From contig NZ_QJPK01000008.1 in assembly GCF_003259195.1 (NCBI RefSeq), positions 1 to 64,000 on the forward strand: 64,000 bases of DNA, written 5' to 3'. How positions within the stretch are numbered: the first letter of the stretch is position 1; each line of letters begins with the position of its first letter. Of the stretch, positions 39,398 to 49,083 are shown piece after piece. A program made the translations under genes and the position numbers. The stretch is from Paracoccus sediminilitoris (GTDB lineage Bacteria > Pseudomonadota > Alphaproteobacteria > Rhodobacterales > Rhodobacteraceae). The notes beneath the pieces are model-generated. The model worked only from the letters and a program-made list of their open reading frames with translations. It was not told the DNA's origin and made no database searches.

Positions 39398-39949
39398 ATG
39401 TTTTACAAAGATGACAGATTGGCGATCTTCATAGACGGCGCAAATCTCTACGCGGCGGCGAAATCGCTGGGTTTCGACATTGACTACAAGCTGCTGCGCC
39501 AGGAATTCGACCGGCGCGGCAAGCTGACCCGCGCCTATTACTATACCGCCCTGGTCGAGGGCGACGAATATTCCCCGATCCGCCCGCTGGTCGACTGGCT
39601 GCACTACAACGGTTTCTGCGTGGTGACCAAGCCCGCCCGCGAATACACCGACGCCCAGGGCCGCCGCAAGATCAAGGGCAACATGGATATCGAGCTGACG
39701 GTCAACGCGATGGAACTGGCCCCCCATCTGGACCATATCGTCATCTTCTCGGGCGACGGCGATTTCCGTCCCCTGGTCGAGGCCCTGCAGCGGCAGGGCG
39801 TCCGCGTGTCGGTCGTCTCCACGATCCGCAGCCAGCCCCCGATGATCGCCGATGACCTGCGCCGCCAGGCCGACAATTTCATCGAACTGGAGGCCCTGCG
39901 CGACATCATCGGACGTCCTGCGCGCGAACCCCAGCAGGTCGAGACCTGA
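39398..39949 (+). CDS. NYN-domain (LabA/DUF88-like) protein
   Basis: A PIN-like nuclease fold protein of 183 residues. NYN acidic residues are visible: AIFIDGANLYAAA at about 8-20, KGNMDIELTVNAM near 93 and IFSGDGDFRPLVEAL near 117, matching the Asp-rich active centre of the family. Roles in RNA cleavage or protein-RNA binding are inferred. It is divergent from folK. Its stop (TGA, 39947-39949) meets the start region of the next gene. Confidence 0.87.
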   Translation: MFYKDDRLAIFIDGANLYAAAKSLGFDIDYKLLRQEFDRRGKLTRAYYYTALVEGDEYSPIRPLVDWLHYNGFCVVTKPAREYTDAQGRRKIKGNMDIELTVNAMELAPHLDHIVIFSGDGDFRPLVEALQRQGVRVSVVSTIRSQPPMIADDLRRQADNFIELEALRDIIGRPAREPQQVET

Positions 39950-40011
39950 TCGCTGGCCAGATCCAACCTGCGCGCGGCCGATGGTCGGCGCTGGCCCTGA
40001 TCTGCGCTGGC

Positions 40012-41172
40012 GTGATCGGGGCGATGGCCTGCTGGTTTTCGACCACGGCCATCGGTCCCGACCTGGCGGCGCACTGGGCGCTGTCCAACGGGCAGGCCGC
40101 CTGGCTGACGAATGCGGTGCAGATCGGCTTTGTGCTGGGGGCGCTGGCGTCGTCGGCCGTGAACCTGCCTGACATCATGCCGATGACCCGGCTGATCGCC
40201 ATCGCCGCCATCCTGACAGCGCTGGCCAATGCCGCCGTCCTGCTGGAGCCAGGTTTCGGCGGCCTGCTTCTGGCGCGTATGGCCACCGGATTTGCGCTGG
40301 CGGGCGTCTATCCCCCGGCCCTGAAGCTGATGGCGACCTGGTTCGTCACCGGTCGCGGGCTGGCCATGGGGCTGCTGGTGGGCGCGCTGACGGTCGGGTC
40401 GGCGGCGCCGCATCTGCTGCGCGCCTTGGGGCAGGGGCTGGATTGGCGGCTGGTCGTCGCGGGGGCCAGCATCGCCGCGCTGAGTTCGGCGGCGATCTTC
40501 GGCCTGGCCGTGCGCGAGGGGCCGCATGGTTTCGCCCGCGCCCGTTTCGATCCGCGCCAGACCGTGGCCGTGCTGCGCAATCGCCCGGTCCGCCTGGCCA
40601 ATCTGGGTTATTTCGGCCATATGTGGGAGCTTTATGCCATGTGGGCCTGGTTCCTGTCCTTTTCCATCGCGGCGATGCAGGCGGGCCGGTTGCCTGTGGG
40701 CAGCGCCTCGGGGCTGACCTTCGCGGTGATCGCATCGGGGGTGATCGGCTGCGCGATCGGCGGCTGGCTGTCCGACCGGATCGGGCGTTGCCTGACCACG
40801 GCGGGCATGATGACGATATCGGGATGCTGTACGGTGCTGGTCTGCCTAGCATGGGGCGGCCCGGCCTGGCTGCTGGTGCTGGTGGCGATTGTCTGGGGGA
40901 TCAGCATCATCGGCGACAGCGCCCAGTTCTCGGCCGCCGTGACCGAACTGTCGGACCCGCGCCTTGTCGGAACGGCCCTGACGTTGCAGCTGGCCCTGGG
41001 TTTTGCGCTGACGGTGGTCGCGATCTGGCTGATGCCGCATGTGGCGGCGCTGCTGGGGGGCTGGCGATGGGCCTTCCTGGCGCTGCTGCCCGGCCCGATG
41101 ATGGGGGTCTGGGCCATGATGCGCCTGCGCGGGCTGCCGCAGGCGGCGGCCATGGCGTCCGGGCGATGCTGA
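40012..41172 (+). CDS. MFS transporter (N-terminus uncertain)
   Basis: Major facilitator carrier with about 12 helices; 386 residues from GTG at 40012. That start cuts the first helix short. The preceding in-frame codons (WSALALICAG) are hydrophobic and continue the helix, and no ATG, GTG or TTG occurs upstream in frame before about 39904. A CTG at 39946 overlapping the NYN stop (CTGA) would add 22 residues and restore it. Substrate unknown. Loop features such as GLSDRIGR-like (WLSDRIGR) occur between helices 8 and 9. Confidence 0.8.
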   Translation: MIGAMACWFSTTAIGPDLAAHWALSNGQAAWLTNAVQIGFVLGALASSAVNLPDIMPMTRLIAIAAILTALANAAVLLEPGFGGLLLARMATGFALAGVYPPALKLMATWFVTGRGLAMGLLVGALTVGSAAPHLLRALGQGLDWRLVVAGASIAALSSAAIFGLAVREGPHGFARARFDPRQTVAVLRNRPVRLANLGYFGHMWELYAMWAWFLSFSIAAMQAGRLPVGSASGLTFAVIASGVIGCAIGGWLSDRIGRCLTTAGMMTISGCCTVLVCLAWGGPAWLLVLVAIVWGISIIGDSAQFSAAVTELSDPRLVGTALTLQLALGFALTVVAIWLMPHVAALLGGWRWAFLALLPGPMMGVWAMMRLRGLPQAAAMASGRC

Positions 41173-41182
41173 AGAAGGGTGG

Positions 41183-41491
41183 TGGTGCGGACGGCGGGAC
41201 TTGAACCCGCACTTCCTTACGGAAAACAGATTTTCGTACCACTTCGACTTTCGCCGCCGCCTTTCGGGCGTTCGTGGTCTGGACTATCCCTTCACCATCA
41301 CCCCGCAAGGAGTCCCAGGTGCCGCCCGTCTAGTCTCTACACCTTCCCGATGGCTCGGGCTTGGCTCGGGATTGGCACGAGGGGCGACCCCCACAGCTTT
41401 CCCCGAATTTGAGCGGTTCTACTCCGCCGGTTTCCCGACGGGCACTCCAAATATTAAAGTCTGGTGCGTCTACCGATTTCGCCACGTCCGC
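41183..41491 (-). tRNA. tRNA-Leu (anticodon UAA) interrupted by a group I intron
   Basis: Exon 1 is 41457-41491 (35 nt, beginning GCGGACG) and exon 2 is 41183-41234 (52 nt, ending in an encoded CCA). Joined they give an 87-nt cloverleaf: acceptor GCGGACG/CGTCCGC with discriminator A, D arm, anticodon loop CTTAAAA (anticodon UAA), a long variable arm (TTCC GTA AGGAA) and T loop GTTCAAG. The intron splits the anticodon after U34, the same site used in cyanobacterial tRNA-Leu(UAA). The long frames called across this locus are artefacts. Confidence 0.97.
41235..41456 (-). ncRNA. group I (IC3-like) intron in tRNA-Leu(UAA)
   Basis: A 222-nt intron without an ORF. Its last base is G (41235), the required omega-G. 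The last exon bases ACUU pair with GAGU at 41447-41444 with U-G at the splice site, and U-A-A with UUG extend P1. Core elements are P (41396-41413), Q (41352-41376), R (41325-41343, with GAGACUA) and S (41276-41292, with AUAGUC), and R and S form P7 (GACUA/UAGUC). Very close to cyanobacterial tRNA-Leu introns in these blocks. Self-splicing is predicted, not shown. Confidence 0.93.
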
Positions 41492-41625
41492 GTGACCGTC
41501 TTGGCATATCGCAAACCCCGCCCCCTTCGGCAAGGGACTTGATGAAGTTCATGCATCAAAAGGGGAACTGCGGCCCCTCCCGCAAGTTGAAGCCCCAGAC
41601 GCGCCAGCAGCACGAGGAGGCCAGC

Positions 41626-43650
41626 ATGTCCCACATCACCGACCAGCACGGCAACGCAGGCGAATTGCACCAACGAGGTGGCGACACGCTGACCACCAAC
41701 CAGGGCATTCCCATTTCCGACAACCAGAACAGCCTGAAAGCCGGAGCCAAGGGTCCGACGCTGCTGGAAGATTTCGTTCTTCGCGAAAAGATTTTCCATT
41801 TCGACCACGAGCGTATCCCGGAGCGGATCGTCCACGCCCGCGGTTCGGGCGCGCATGGCTATTTCGAATGCACCGACCCGATTCCGGAACTGACCACGGC
41901 CAGTCTTTTGTCGAAGAAGACCAGGGTTCCGGTCTTTACGCGCTTTTCCACTGTGGCAGGCGGCGCAGGCAGCGTCGATACGCCCCGTGACGTGCGCGGT
42001 TTCGCCGTTAAATTCTATACCGAGGAAGGCAATTGGGACCTGGTCGGCAACGACATCCCTGTCTTCTTCATTCAGGACGCGATCAAGTTTCCCGACCTGA
42101 TCCATTCGGTCAAGATGGAGGCCGACAAGGGCTACCCCCAGGCCGCCAGCGCGCATGACACCTTCTGGGATTTCGTGTCGCTGATGCCGGAATCGATGCA
42201 TATGGTCATGTGGGCCATGTCCGACCGCGGCATTCCGCGCAGCCTGCGCATGATCGAAGGTTTCGGCATCCACACCTTCCGGCTGGTCAATGCCGAGGGC
42301 AAGTCCACCTTCGTCAAGTTCCACTGGAAGCCCAAGCTGGGCCTGCAGAGCCAAGTCTGGAACGAGGCCGTCAAGACCGCCGGTGCCAATCAGGATTACC
42401 ACCGTCAGGACCTGTGGGAAGCCATCGAGGCCGGCGATTACCCTGAATGGGAACTGGGCATCCAGACCTTCGACGCCGAATGGGCCGCCAAGCAGCCCTA
42501 CGACGTGCTTGATTCGACCAAGCTGATCCCCGAAGAGGACATTCCCGTCCGCATCGTGGGGCGCATGGTTCTGGACCGCAATCCGGATAACTTCTTTGCC
42601 GAGACCGAGCAGGTGGCCTTCTGCCCCGCCAATATCGTGCCCGGCATCGATTTCACCGACGACCCGCTGTTGCAGGGGCGCCTGTTCAGCTATCTGGACA
42701 CGCAGAAGTCGCGTCTGGGGACGGCGAATTTCCACCAGATCCCGATCAACGCGCCGAAATGCCCGATGCACAACTTCCAGCGCGACGGCATGATGCAGAT
42801 GGCGGTGCCGAAGGGGCGTGCCAATTACGAGCCCAACAGCCTGGATCAGGCGGGCGAAGATCCCGGTCCCCGCGCCACGGATCAGGGCTTCAAGACGGTC
42901 GAGAAGATGACCGATCTGGGCAATGAACCCGACCAGAAGCTGCGGGTGCGCCCGGAATTGTTCGGCGATCACTATAGCCAGGCGCGGTTGTTCTATCGCA
43001 GCCAGACCGAGCCGGAGCAGCATCACATCGCCGATGCGATCACGTTCGAGCTGTCGAAGGTGGGTCTGGGTCACGTGATCCAGCGCGTGCTGGGCCATCT
43101 GCGCGTCATCGACGAAGAGCTGGCCGAGATGGTCGCCGAGGGACTGGCCGAGGATCTGCCCGAGGCCGCCAAGCCGCATCGTGCAGTGGTTGACATGCCA
43201 GTGTCAGACGCGCTGTCGATCATGAAAAGCGCAAAGCATACGCTGAAGGGCCGTCATGTCGGCATCCTGATCGGCGATGGCGGCGACGCGGCCAAGGCCG
43301 ATGCCATCAAGACGGCGGTCGAGGCCGAGGGCGGCATGGTCACCATGATCGCCAAGGAACGCGGCAAGGCCGAGGCGCAGCTGGCCGGTACGCCTTCGGT
43401 GCTGCTGGATGCGGTGGCGCTGGTTCTGGGGCAGGATGACGGGGCGAAATTCGCCAAGTACAAGCCGGCGGTCGACTTCGTCTCGGATGCCTTTGCCCAC
43501 CTCAAGGCCATCGGTTGCGATGATGCGGCGACACCGCTGCTGAAGGCGGCAGGGGTTCATCCCGACGAAGGGGTGACCGGGCTGGAAGCCGGTGCCTTCG
43601 TCAAGGCGGCAGCTAAGCGGTTCTATGCCCGCGAAGAAAAGCTGTGGTGA
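41626..43650 (+). CDS. katE: large-subunit heme catalase (HPII type)
   Basis: Hydrogen peroxide disproportionation. It has 674 residues, the large-subunit type with a C-terminal flavodoxin/DJ-1-like domain of about 150 residues ([12 protein letters not shown]). Catalytic residues are His70 (VHARG), Asn near 142 (GNDIPVFF) and the heme ligand Tyr356 (LFSYLDTQ). The start at 41626 is preceded by GAGGAGG at five bases. The frame extends to 41464, but that part overlaps the intron-bearing tRNA. Strong terminator downstream. Confidence 0.95.
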   Translation: MSHITDQHGNAGELHQRGGDTLTTNQGIPISDNQNSLKAGAKGPTLLEDFVLREKIFHFDHERIPERIVHARGSGAHGYFECTDPIPELTTASLLSKKTRVPVFTRFSTVAGGAGSVDTPRDVRGFAVKFYTEEGNWDLVGNDIPVFFIQDAIKFPDLIHSVKMEADKGYPQAASAHDTFWDFVSLMPESMHMVMWAMSDRGIPRSLRMIEGFGIHTFRLVNAEGKSTFVKFHWKPKLGLQSQVWNEAVKTAGANQDYHRQDLWEAIEAGDYPEWELGIQTFDAEWAAKQPYDVLDSTKLIPEEDIPVRIVGRMVLDRNPDNFFAETEQVAFCPANIVPGIDFTDDPLLQGRLFSYLDTQKSRLGTANFHQIPINAPKCPMHNFQRDGMMQMAVPKGRANYEPNSLDQAGEDPGPRATDQGFKTVEKMTDLGNEPDQKLRVRPELFGDHYSQARLFYRSQTEPEQHHIADAITFELSKVGLGHVIQRVLGHLRVIDEELAEMVAEGLAEDLPEAAKPHRAVVDMPVSDALSIMKSAKHTLKGRHVGILIGDGGDAAKADAIKTAVEAEGGMVTMIAKERGKAEAQLAGTPSVLLDAVALVLGQDDGAKFAKYKPAVDFVSDAFAHLKAIGCDDAATPLLKAAGVHPDEGVTGLEAGAFVKAAAKRFYAREEKLW

Positions 43651-43683
43651 TCTGACGCTTGGGGCGTGGCCCCGGCGATTGTG

Positions 43684-43713
43684 AAAAGGGGCGGGCATGT
43701 GCCCGCCCCTTTT
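43684..43713. terminator. bidirectional terminator katE/rocF
   Basis: A perfect 14-bp stem (AAAAGGGGCGGGCA/TGCCCGCCCCTTTT, 43684-43697 with 43700-43713) lies between the convergent katE and arginase genes, with A/T tracts on both sides. Confidence 0.9.
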
Positions 43714-43725
43714 GCCATTCGGGCC

Positions 43726-44649
43726 TCAGCCGTAGCTGCGCGTGGGGCGGTCAAAGACCTTGCGGCCCATCAGGCTGCCGACCAGATCGACCATCAGCTT
43801 GGCCGTCCGCCCGCGTTCGTCCAGGAACGGGTTCAGCTCGACCAGGTCCAGCGATGTCACCAGTTCGGATTCGTGTAGCAGTTCCATCACCAGATGCGCC
43901 TCGCGGAAGGTCGCGCCCCCGGGCACCGTGGTCCCCACCGCCGGAGCGATGGAGGGGTCCAGGAAATCCACGTCCAGGCTGACATGTAGCAGCCCGTTGG
44001 CATCACGCACCCGGTCAAGGAAGGTGCGCAACGGCGCGACGATGCCCTGTTCGTCCAAAACGCGCATGTCGTTGACAGTGATGTCGGTGGGCTGCATGGC
44101 CGCCAGTTCGGCGGGATCGACGCTGCGGATGCCGAACATGCAGATGTTTTCGCCCGGGATCGGGGCCGGGAAGGGCGGGAAGGGATCGAAGCCCGGCTGG
44201 CCGTTGGCATAGGCCATGGGCGTGCCGTGCAGGTTCCCCGACGTGGTCGAGGCGACGCTGTGGAAATCGCTATGCGCGTCCAGCCAGATCACGAATTGCG
44301 GGCGGCCAATATTGGCGGCATGCGACGCTACCCCCGCCACTGTGCCCAAGGCCAGCGAATGATCGCCCCCCATGATGATGGGCATCCCATCGGGCAGGGC
44401 TGCCTGCGTGGCCTGCGACAGGGCGCGGGTCCATGCGATGGTTTCGGGCAGGTGATGGACGGCGGGATTGTCGCAGGTCTGCTCACCGGGCGCGTCGGGG
44501 GCGACGTCGCCCCGATCCTCGACGCTGTGGCCAAGGGCGGACAGGGTGCCTGCCAGCCCCGCGGTGCGATAGGCGGCAGGGCCCATCAGGCAACCGGGGC
44601 GGCGCTGCCCTTCGTCCACGGGCGCGCCGATGAGGATGCAATGGGTCAT
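43726..44649 (-). CDS. rocF: arginase
   Basis: Manganese ureohydrolase converting arginine to ornithine and urea, 307 residues. Metal and substrate motifs are GGDHSLALG near 105, DAHSDFH near 130 and SLDVDFLDPSIAPAVGT near 235. The ATG at 44649 is preceded by GGAG. The frame continues upstream to 44997 without function. A Ser replaces the second residue of the usual DAHAD/DAHTD motif. Ornithine feeds proline, polyamines or argF in reverse. Confidence 0.9.
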   Translation of the reverse strand: MTHCILIGAPVDEGQRRPGCLMGPAAYRTAGLAGTLSALGHSVEDRGDVAPDAPGEQTCDNPAVHHLPETIAWTRALSQATQAALPDGMPIIMGGDHSLALGTVAGVASHAANIGRPQFVIWLDAHSDFHSVASTTSGNLHGTPMAYANGQPGFDPFPPFPAPIPGENICMFGIRSVDPAELAAMQPTDITVNDMRVLDEQGIVAPLRTFLDRVRDANGLLHVSLDVDFLDPSIAPAVGTTVPGGATFREAHLVMELLHESELVTSLDLVELNPFLDERGRTAKLMVDLVGSLMGRKVFDRPTRSYG

Positions 44650-44851
44650 CCGGATCTCCGTTCTTGATATCGGGATAAGACCCGCGCTGGCGGAGAATGT
44701 CCACCGGTCGGCCTGGGTGCCGCCGGGACTTTGCCCCCGCATCCTGAAACGGGCGGGGGCGTGCTGGTTGGAAAGATGCCTGGGGTCGGCGGCCAGAGAG
44801 ACGAACCGGCTTACCTGGGTAGCCCGGCCGGGAGCCGGGACAGCGATGGCC
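44650..44851 (-). promoter_or_regulatory. structured 5' leader upstream of rocF (unassigned)
   Basis: No gene is seen. The transcript sense (minus) contains an 8-bp stem GCCCCCGC/GCGGGGGC (44733-44740 with 44753-44760) and a GTCC/GGAC-closed stem nearer the gene. It also has a CCGGCT/AGCCGG stem near 44810-44845. It may be a cis-regulatory leader. I could not match a known riboswitch. Confidence 0.35.
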
Positions 44852-46570
44852 TCAGCTGCGGACGCCCTTGAAGCGTTCCTCCCATTCGGCACGATTTTCG
44901 TCCGAGATCTTGGCGAACAGCACCTCGGGGACGGTGAAGGCATGGCCTGCGGGCAGTGCCTGCAGGGCCGCGGCGACATCGTCGGGCCAGCCGGCATCCT
45001 CTGCGTTCATTGCCTGCAGCGTGGATTTGGCCGCGAAGGGGATGAAGGGTTCCGACAGGACGCCGTAAAGGCGGATCAGGTTCAGGCCCATGCGCACCTG
45101 CATCGCGGCCTTGTCGGGATCGGTCTTGAAGACCGACCACGGAGCCGCCAATTGCAGGTATTCGTTGCCGCGAACCCAGATGCCGCGGAGTTCGGCCGAG
45201 GCCTTGCGGATCTCCATATCGTTCATCATCCGCTCGTAAGTGCGGATGCGGGTGGTCAGATCGGCGATCAGTTGGTCTTCCTCGGGGCCGTAGGCGGGGC
45301 TGTCGGGGACGGTTTCACCGAACTTGCTGCGGCAGAACTTGGTGATGCGGCTGACGAAGTTGCCCAGCACGTCGGCCAGATCCTTGTTCACCGATTGCTG
45401 GAAGTTTTCCCAGGTGAACTCGCTGTCGCCCGATTCGGGGGCGTGGGACAGAAGCCACCAGCGCCAGTAATCGGCAGGCAGGATCGACAGCGCGTGGTCC
45501 ATGAAGACGCCGCGCCCCTGGCTGGTCGAGAACTGACCGCCGTCATAGGTCAGGTAGTTGAAGGACTTGATGTAATCGACCATCTTCCACGGCTCGCCCG
45601 ATCCGATCAGGGTCGCGGGGAAGGATAGCGTGTGGAAGGGGACGTTATCCTTGCCCATGAACTGGGTATAGGTCACGTCCTCGGCGCCTTCGTCCCTGCG
45701 CCACCAGCTGCGCCAGTCGGCGTCGCTGCGACCGTTGGCATCGGCCCATTCGGCGGTGGCGGCGATATATTCGATGGGTGCGTCGAACCAGACGTAAAAG
45801 ACCTTGCCCTCCATTCCCGGCCAATCCTTGTCGCCATGCTTGACCGGAACGCCCCAATCCAGATCGCGGGTGATGCCGCGATCCTGCAGGCCGTCGCCAT
45901 CGTTCAGCCATTTCCGGGCGATCGAGGTGGTCAGGATCGGCCAGTCGGTCTTGCTGTCGATCCAGGCAGCGATGTCGTCTTTCAGCGCGGACTGGCGCAG
46001 ATACAGGTGCTTGGTCTCGCGCACCTCAAGGTCAGTGCTGCCGCTGATGGCGCTGCGCGGGTCGATCAGGTCGGTGGGGTCCAGCTGCTTGGTGCAGTTT
46101 TCGCACTGATCGCCACGGGCCTTGTCGTAACCGCAATTGGGGCAGGTGCCCTCGATATAGCGGTCGGGCAGATAGCGGCCATCGGTGATGGAATAGACCT
46201 GCTTTTCCGACACTTCGCGGATATAGCCGCGATCGGCCAGCTGGCCTGCGAAATGCTGGGTCAGGGCGCGGTTGCGGTCGCTGCTGGAGCGTCCGTAGTG
46301 GTCGAAGGACAGCCCAAAGCCGCGCGCCAGTTCCGCCTGCTCGGCATGCATCCGCGCGCAGTAATCGGCCACGGCCTCGCCGGTCTTGGCGGCGGCCAGT
46401 TCGGCGGGGGTGCCATGTTCGTCGGTGGCGCAGATGAACATCACCTCGTGTCCGCGGGCGCGCTGATAGCGGGCGAACAGGTCGGCGGGCAGCTGGGACC
46501 CGACAAGGTTCCCCAGATGCTTGATGCCGTTGATATAGGGCAGGGCAGAGGTGATCAGATGGCGGGCCAT
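44852..46570 (-). CDS. metG: methionyl-tRNA synthetase
   Basis: Class I synthetase of 572 residues, without the C-terminal EMAP-type dimer domain. It has the [13 protein letters not shown] signature near residue 18 (HIGH variant), a zinc knuckle with CPNCG and CENC near 143-160, and the KMSKS position occupied by the STSQGRG variant. Charges initiator and elongator tRNA-Met. The ATG is at 46570 ([17 protein letters not shown]); the longer frame to 46948 is unlikely. Stop at 44852 leads into the rocF leader. Confidence 0.95.
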   Translation of the reverse strand: MARHLITSALPYINGIKHLGNLVGSQLPADLFARYQRARGHEVMFICATDEHGTPAELAAAKTGEAVADYCARMHAEQAELARGFGLSFDHYGRSSSDRNRALTQHFAGQLADRGYIREVSEKQVYSITDGRYLPDRYIEGTCPNCGYDKARGDQCENCTKQLDPTDLIDPRSAISGSTDLEVRETKHLYLRQSALKDDIAAWIDSKTDWPILTTSIARKWLNDGDGLQDRGITRDLDWGVPVKHGDKDWPGMEGKVFYVWFDAPIEYIAATAEWADANGRSDADWRSWWRRDEGAEDVTYTQFMGKDNVPFHTLSFPATLIGSGEPWKMVDYIKSFNYLTYDGGQFSTSQGRGVFMDHALSILPADYWRWWLLSHAPESGDSEFTWENFQQSVNKDLADVLGNFVSRITKFCRSKFGETVPDSPAYGPEEDQLIADLTTRIRTYERMMNDMEIRKASAELRGIWVRGNEYLQLAAPWSVFKTDPDKAAMQVRMGLNLIRLYGVLSEPFIPFAAKSTLQAMNAEDAGWPDDVAAALQALPAGHAFTVPEVLFAKISDENRAEWEERFKGVRS

Positions 46571-46732
46571 GGAATGCGTCCTTTTCAGTCGGCGCATCTC
46601 TAGCCCTTGTGGGGCGCAAATGAAAGATCCGCGCTGATCTGCGTATGCGGGGTGACGTCGCGGCGGTGATTGCAACTTTGGGCCTGATGCTGCAGTTGGG
46701 CCGACTTTCACATAACCGTCACAGAGATCCCC

Positions 46733-47389
46733 TTGCCAGACACCGCAATTCACCGCTTTCCGTCCCCTTCGCTGGTCTTTGCCCTGACCTGCCTGACCAG
46801 CCTGATCGCCCTGCTGGCGGGGCTGGTCATGTCCCACACCCCCAAAGACGTTTTTGCCGAAAGCGGCCCGATCGAGCGTCTTTCGGCGCTGTACCTGATC
46901 CTGTCGGCGGGGCTGCTGGCCGTGATGTCGGAACGCGGGCGCTGGCATCAGGTGGTGCTGGTCGCGGCCGCCGGGCTGCGGGAACTGGACTGGGACAAGG
47001 CCTTCACCGAGAGCGGCGTCCTGTCGCTGCGGCTTTATTCGGGGGATGCGCCGTTCATCCAGAAGGCTGCGGGTCTGCTGGTGCTGTCATTGCTGATCGT
47101 GGCCGGGATCAGGCTGCTGCGCCGCGATCTGGGCCCCTGGTTGCGGGACCTGCGCGCCGGACGGCTGGCGGCATGGCTGATCGCATTGATCCTGGCGATG
47201 CATGCGGTGGCCAAGTCGCTGGACGGATTGGGGCGCAAGCTGGCGCCTTGGGGGATCGATCTGGCCGAATGGACCAACAGGCTGGCCGGGCGCAGCGAAG
47301 AGGCGCTGGAGCTGATTGCCGCGATCCTGATCCTGCAGATCGTCGTCCTGATCCGCCACAAGGATGGGCGCCAGGACGGCCGCGCATGA
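46733..47389 (+). CDS. hypothetical multi-pass membrane protein
   Basis: A 218-residue protein with five or six hydrophobic segments and short Arg-rich loops ([16 protein letters not shown]). The start is a TTG at 46733 preceded by AGAGAT; no ATG fits before the second segment. I do not recognise a family. It is divergent from metG and followed by its own terminator. Function unknown. Confidence 0.62.
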   Translation: MPDTAIHRFPSPSLVFALTCLTSLIALLAGLVMSHTPKDVFAESGPIERLSALYLILSAGLLAVMSERGRWHQVVLVAAAGLRELDWDKAFTESGVLSLRLYSGDAPFIQKAAGLLVLSLLIVAGIRLLRRDLGPWLRDLRAGRLAAWLIALILAMHAVAKSLDGLGRKLAPWGIDLAEWTNRLAGRSEEALELIAAILILQIVVLIRHKDGRQDGRA

Positions 47390-47393
47390 AAAA

Positions 47394-47411
47394 GCCGCCC
47401 CGAAGGGCGGC
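47394..47411. terminator. terminator between membrane protein and gcrA
   Basis: A 7-bp stem GCCGCCC/GGGCGGC (47394-47400, 47405-47411) with tetraloop CGAA, preceded by AAAAAA. It lies between the converging genes. Confidence 0.75.
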
Positions 47412-47433
47412 ATTTCCACATTGGCCAAAGGCG

Positions 47434-48057
47434 TCAGCGACGGCGGTCGCGGCGCGAGCTCATGGGTTGGAAGGCGACGCCGACATGGGCCTCGCAATAA
47501 GGTTTGCCCGATTGGCTGGGCAACCCGCAGAACCAGAACTTGTCGGTCGCCGGATCGCCGATGGGCCATTTGCAGGTCCGTTCGGTCAACTCCATCAGGG
47601 ACAGCTTGCGGGCGCGCTTTTCGACCTCACGGACCGAGGCCAGCGCTTCGGGGCTGATCTCGTTCGCCGAAGGCTGCGGCGGCAAGGGCTGACCTGCGGG
47701 CACGATCGGGCGACGGGGGACGGGCGTGAACACCGGCTGGGGCGCGGGTTCTTCCTCGGCCTCATCGGGTTCGGCCTCGACCGGCTCGGGGCGTGCGGGG
47801 GCAGGCTGGGGCGCCGGAGCGGCCACCTTGGGCGCTGCGGGCTTCTTGGGGGCCGCGGGTTCGGGTGCGGGGGCTGCCGCGACGGGTGCGGGGGCGGCCT
47901 CGGCCTCGTCGTTGCGGTTCGACAGGCCAAGGCGATGCACCTTGCCGATCACGGCGTTGCGGGTGACGCCCCCCAGTTCTTTGGCGATGGCACTGGCCGA
48001 CTGGCCCTCGGACCACATGCGCTTCAGCGTCTCGACACGTTCATCCGTCCAGGACAT
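47434..48057 (-). CDS. gcrA: cell-cycle regulator GcrA
   Basis: Alphaproteobacterial regulator that works with sigma-70 at CcrM-methylated promoters, 207 residues. It has an N-terminal HTH (SWTDERVETLKRMWSEGQSASAIAKELG) and RNAVIGKVHRLGL. A long Ala/Pro/Glu linker follows, then the C-terminal segment containing CKWPIGD and KFWFCGLPSQSGKPYCEAH, whose Cys and His residues probably hold metal. Typical family architecture. Confidence 0.95.
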   Translation of the reverse strand: MSWTDERVETLKRMWSEGQSASAIAKELGGVTRNAVIGKVHRLGLSNRNDEAEAAPAPVAAAPAPEPAAPKKPAAPKVAAPAPQPAPARPEPVEAEPDEAEEEPAPQPVFTPVPRRPIVPAGQPLPPQPSANEISPEALASVREVEKRARKLSLMELTERTCKWPIGDPATDKFWFCGLPSQSGKPYCEAHVGVAFQPMSSRRDRRR

Positions 48058-48171
48058 GGCTGCCTTTCCGGGCGGGTCTGACCTGCCGCCCCATCTTGTA
48101 ACCTGCGATTGGTCCCGTCAGAAACGGGATGCCGAGATTTAGCTGTCGGTGCACAGAAATTCAAGGACCGC

Positions 48172-48993
48172 ATGATGACCCCGCAAATGATCCCCGACCG
48201 CCCCGCAATGGGTGTCCGCCGTTTTGGCCGCGTGAACTGGCTTGGCCTGCGAACCCTGGCCACGCGCGAGGTGATGCGGTTCATGGCGGTCTGGCAGCAG
48301 ACCATCTTTGCGCCACTGATGACGGCGGGGCTGTTCGTGGTGGTCTTCGCGCTGGCCTTGGGGCAGGGACGCGGAGAGATCATGGGCCTGCCCTACCTGG
48401 TCTTTCTGGGGCCGGGCATCCTGATGATGACGGTCATCCAGAACAGCTTCGCCAACACCTCCAGCAGCATCACCGCCGCCAAGGTGCAGGGCAACATTGT
48501 CGACACGCTGATGCCGCCGCTGTCGGCGGGGGAACTGCTGGCGGGATATCTGTCGGGATCGGTCGTGCGGGCGGGACTTGTCGCAACCGTGATCGGGACC
48601 GGGATGATGCTGGTGACGCAGCGTGGCATCAGCCATCCGCTGTGGGCGCTGTGCTTCGTGCTGCTGGCGGCGGTGCTGCTGGGGGGCTTGGGTATCCTGG
48701 CCGGGATCATGGCGCAGAAATTCGACCAGATGGCGGCGATCACCAATTTCATCATCACGCCGCTCAGCTTTCTGTCGGGGACCTTCTATTCGGTCCAGAC
48801 CCTGCCGCAGCCCTTCAACATGCTGTCGCACTGGAACCCGATCTTCTATCTGATTGACGGGGCGCGCTATGGTGTCACCGGGGTCAGCGACGCCCCGCCG
48901 CTGCGCGGCGCGCTGATCTGCACCGCGGTGGCGGCGGTCGTCCTGTATATCGCCTGGCGCTGGCTCAAGACCGGCTATCGCATGAAACCGTGA
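48172..48993 (+). CDS. ABC-2-type transporter permease
   Basis: Inner-membrane permease of an ABC-2 exporter, 273 residues with about six helices. It includes the family segment LSAGELLAGYLSGSVVRAGLV near 125 and LSFLSGTFYSVQTLPQPFN near 205. AAGGA lies before the start; two adjacent ATGs (48172, 48175) are possible. No ATP-binding subunit is next to it in the window, so its partner is elsewhere. Substrate unknown. Confidence 0.85.
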   Translation: MMTPQMIPDRPAMGVRRFGRVNWLGLRTLATREVMRFMAVWQQTIFAPLMTAGLFVVVFALALGQGRGEIMGLPYLVFLGPGILMMTVIQNSFANTSSSITAAKVQGNIVDTLMPPLSAGELLAGYLSGSVVRAGLVATVIGTGMMLVTQRGISHPLWALCFVLLAAVLLGGLGILAGIMAQKFDQMAAITNFIITPLSFLSGTFYSVQTLPQPFNMLSHWNPIFYLIDGARYGVTGVSDAPPLRGALICTAVAAVVLYIAWRWLKTGYRMKP

Positions 48994-49047
48994 AGGGCGC
49001 GCAAATAGCGCTTGCGTCGCGCGTGCATCCTGCGCATCTTTCCGGGC

Positions 49048-49083
49048 ATGAGCAAACGACGTGCCCGCATCATCCGACGCTGA
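49048..49083 (+). CDS. arginine-rich mini-ORF before argD (possible leader peptide)
   Basis: An 11-codon frame (MSKRRARIIRR) with five arginines, codons CGA, CGT, CGC, CGA, CGC. Directly past its stop is a hairpin (49082-49105). It lies 79 bases before argD, an arginine-synthesis gene. The ribosome site is weak. This resembles amino-acid attenuation leaders, but arginine codons are common in GC-rich DNA, so chance is not excluded. Confidence 0.35.
   Translation: MSKRRARIIRR

Noticed and set aside
41201..41542. Open frames across 41179-41542
   Set aside because: They cross the split tRNA-Leu and its intron; RNA structure explains the sequence better.
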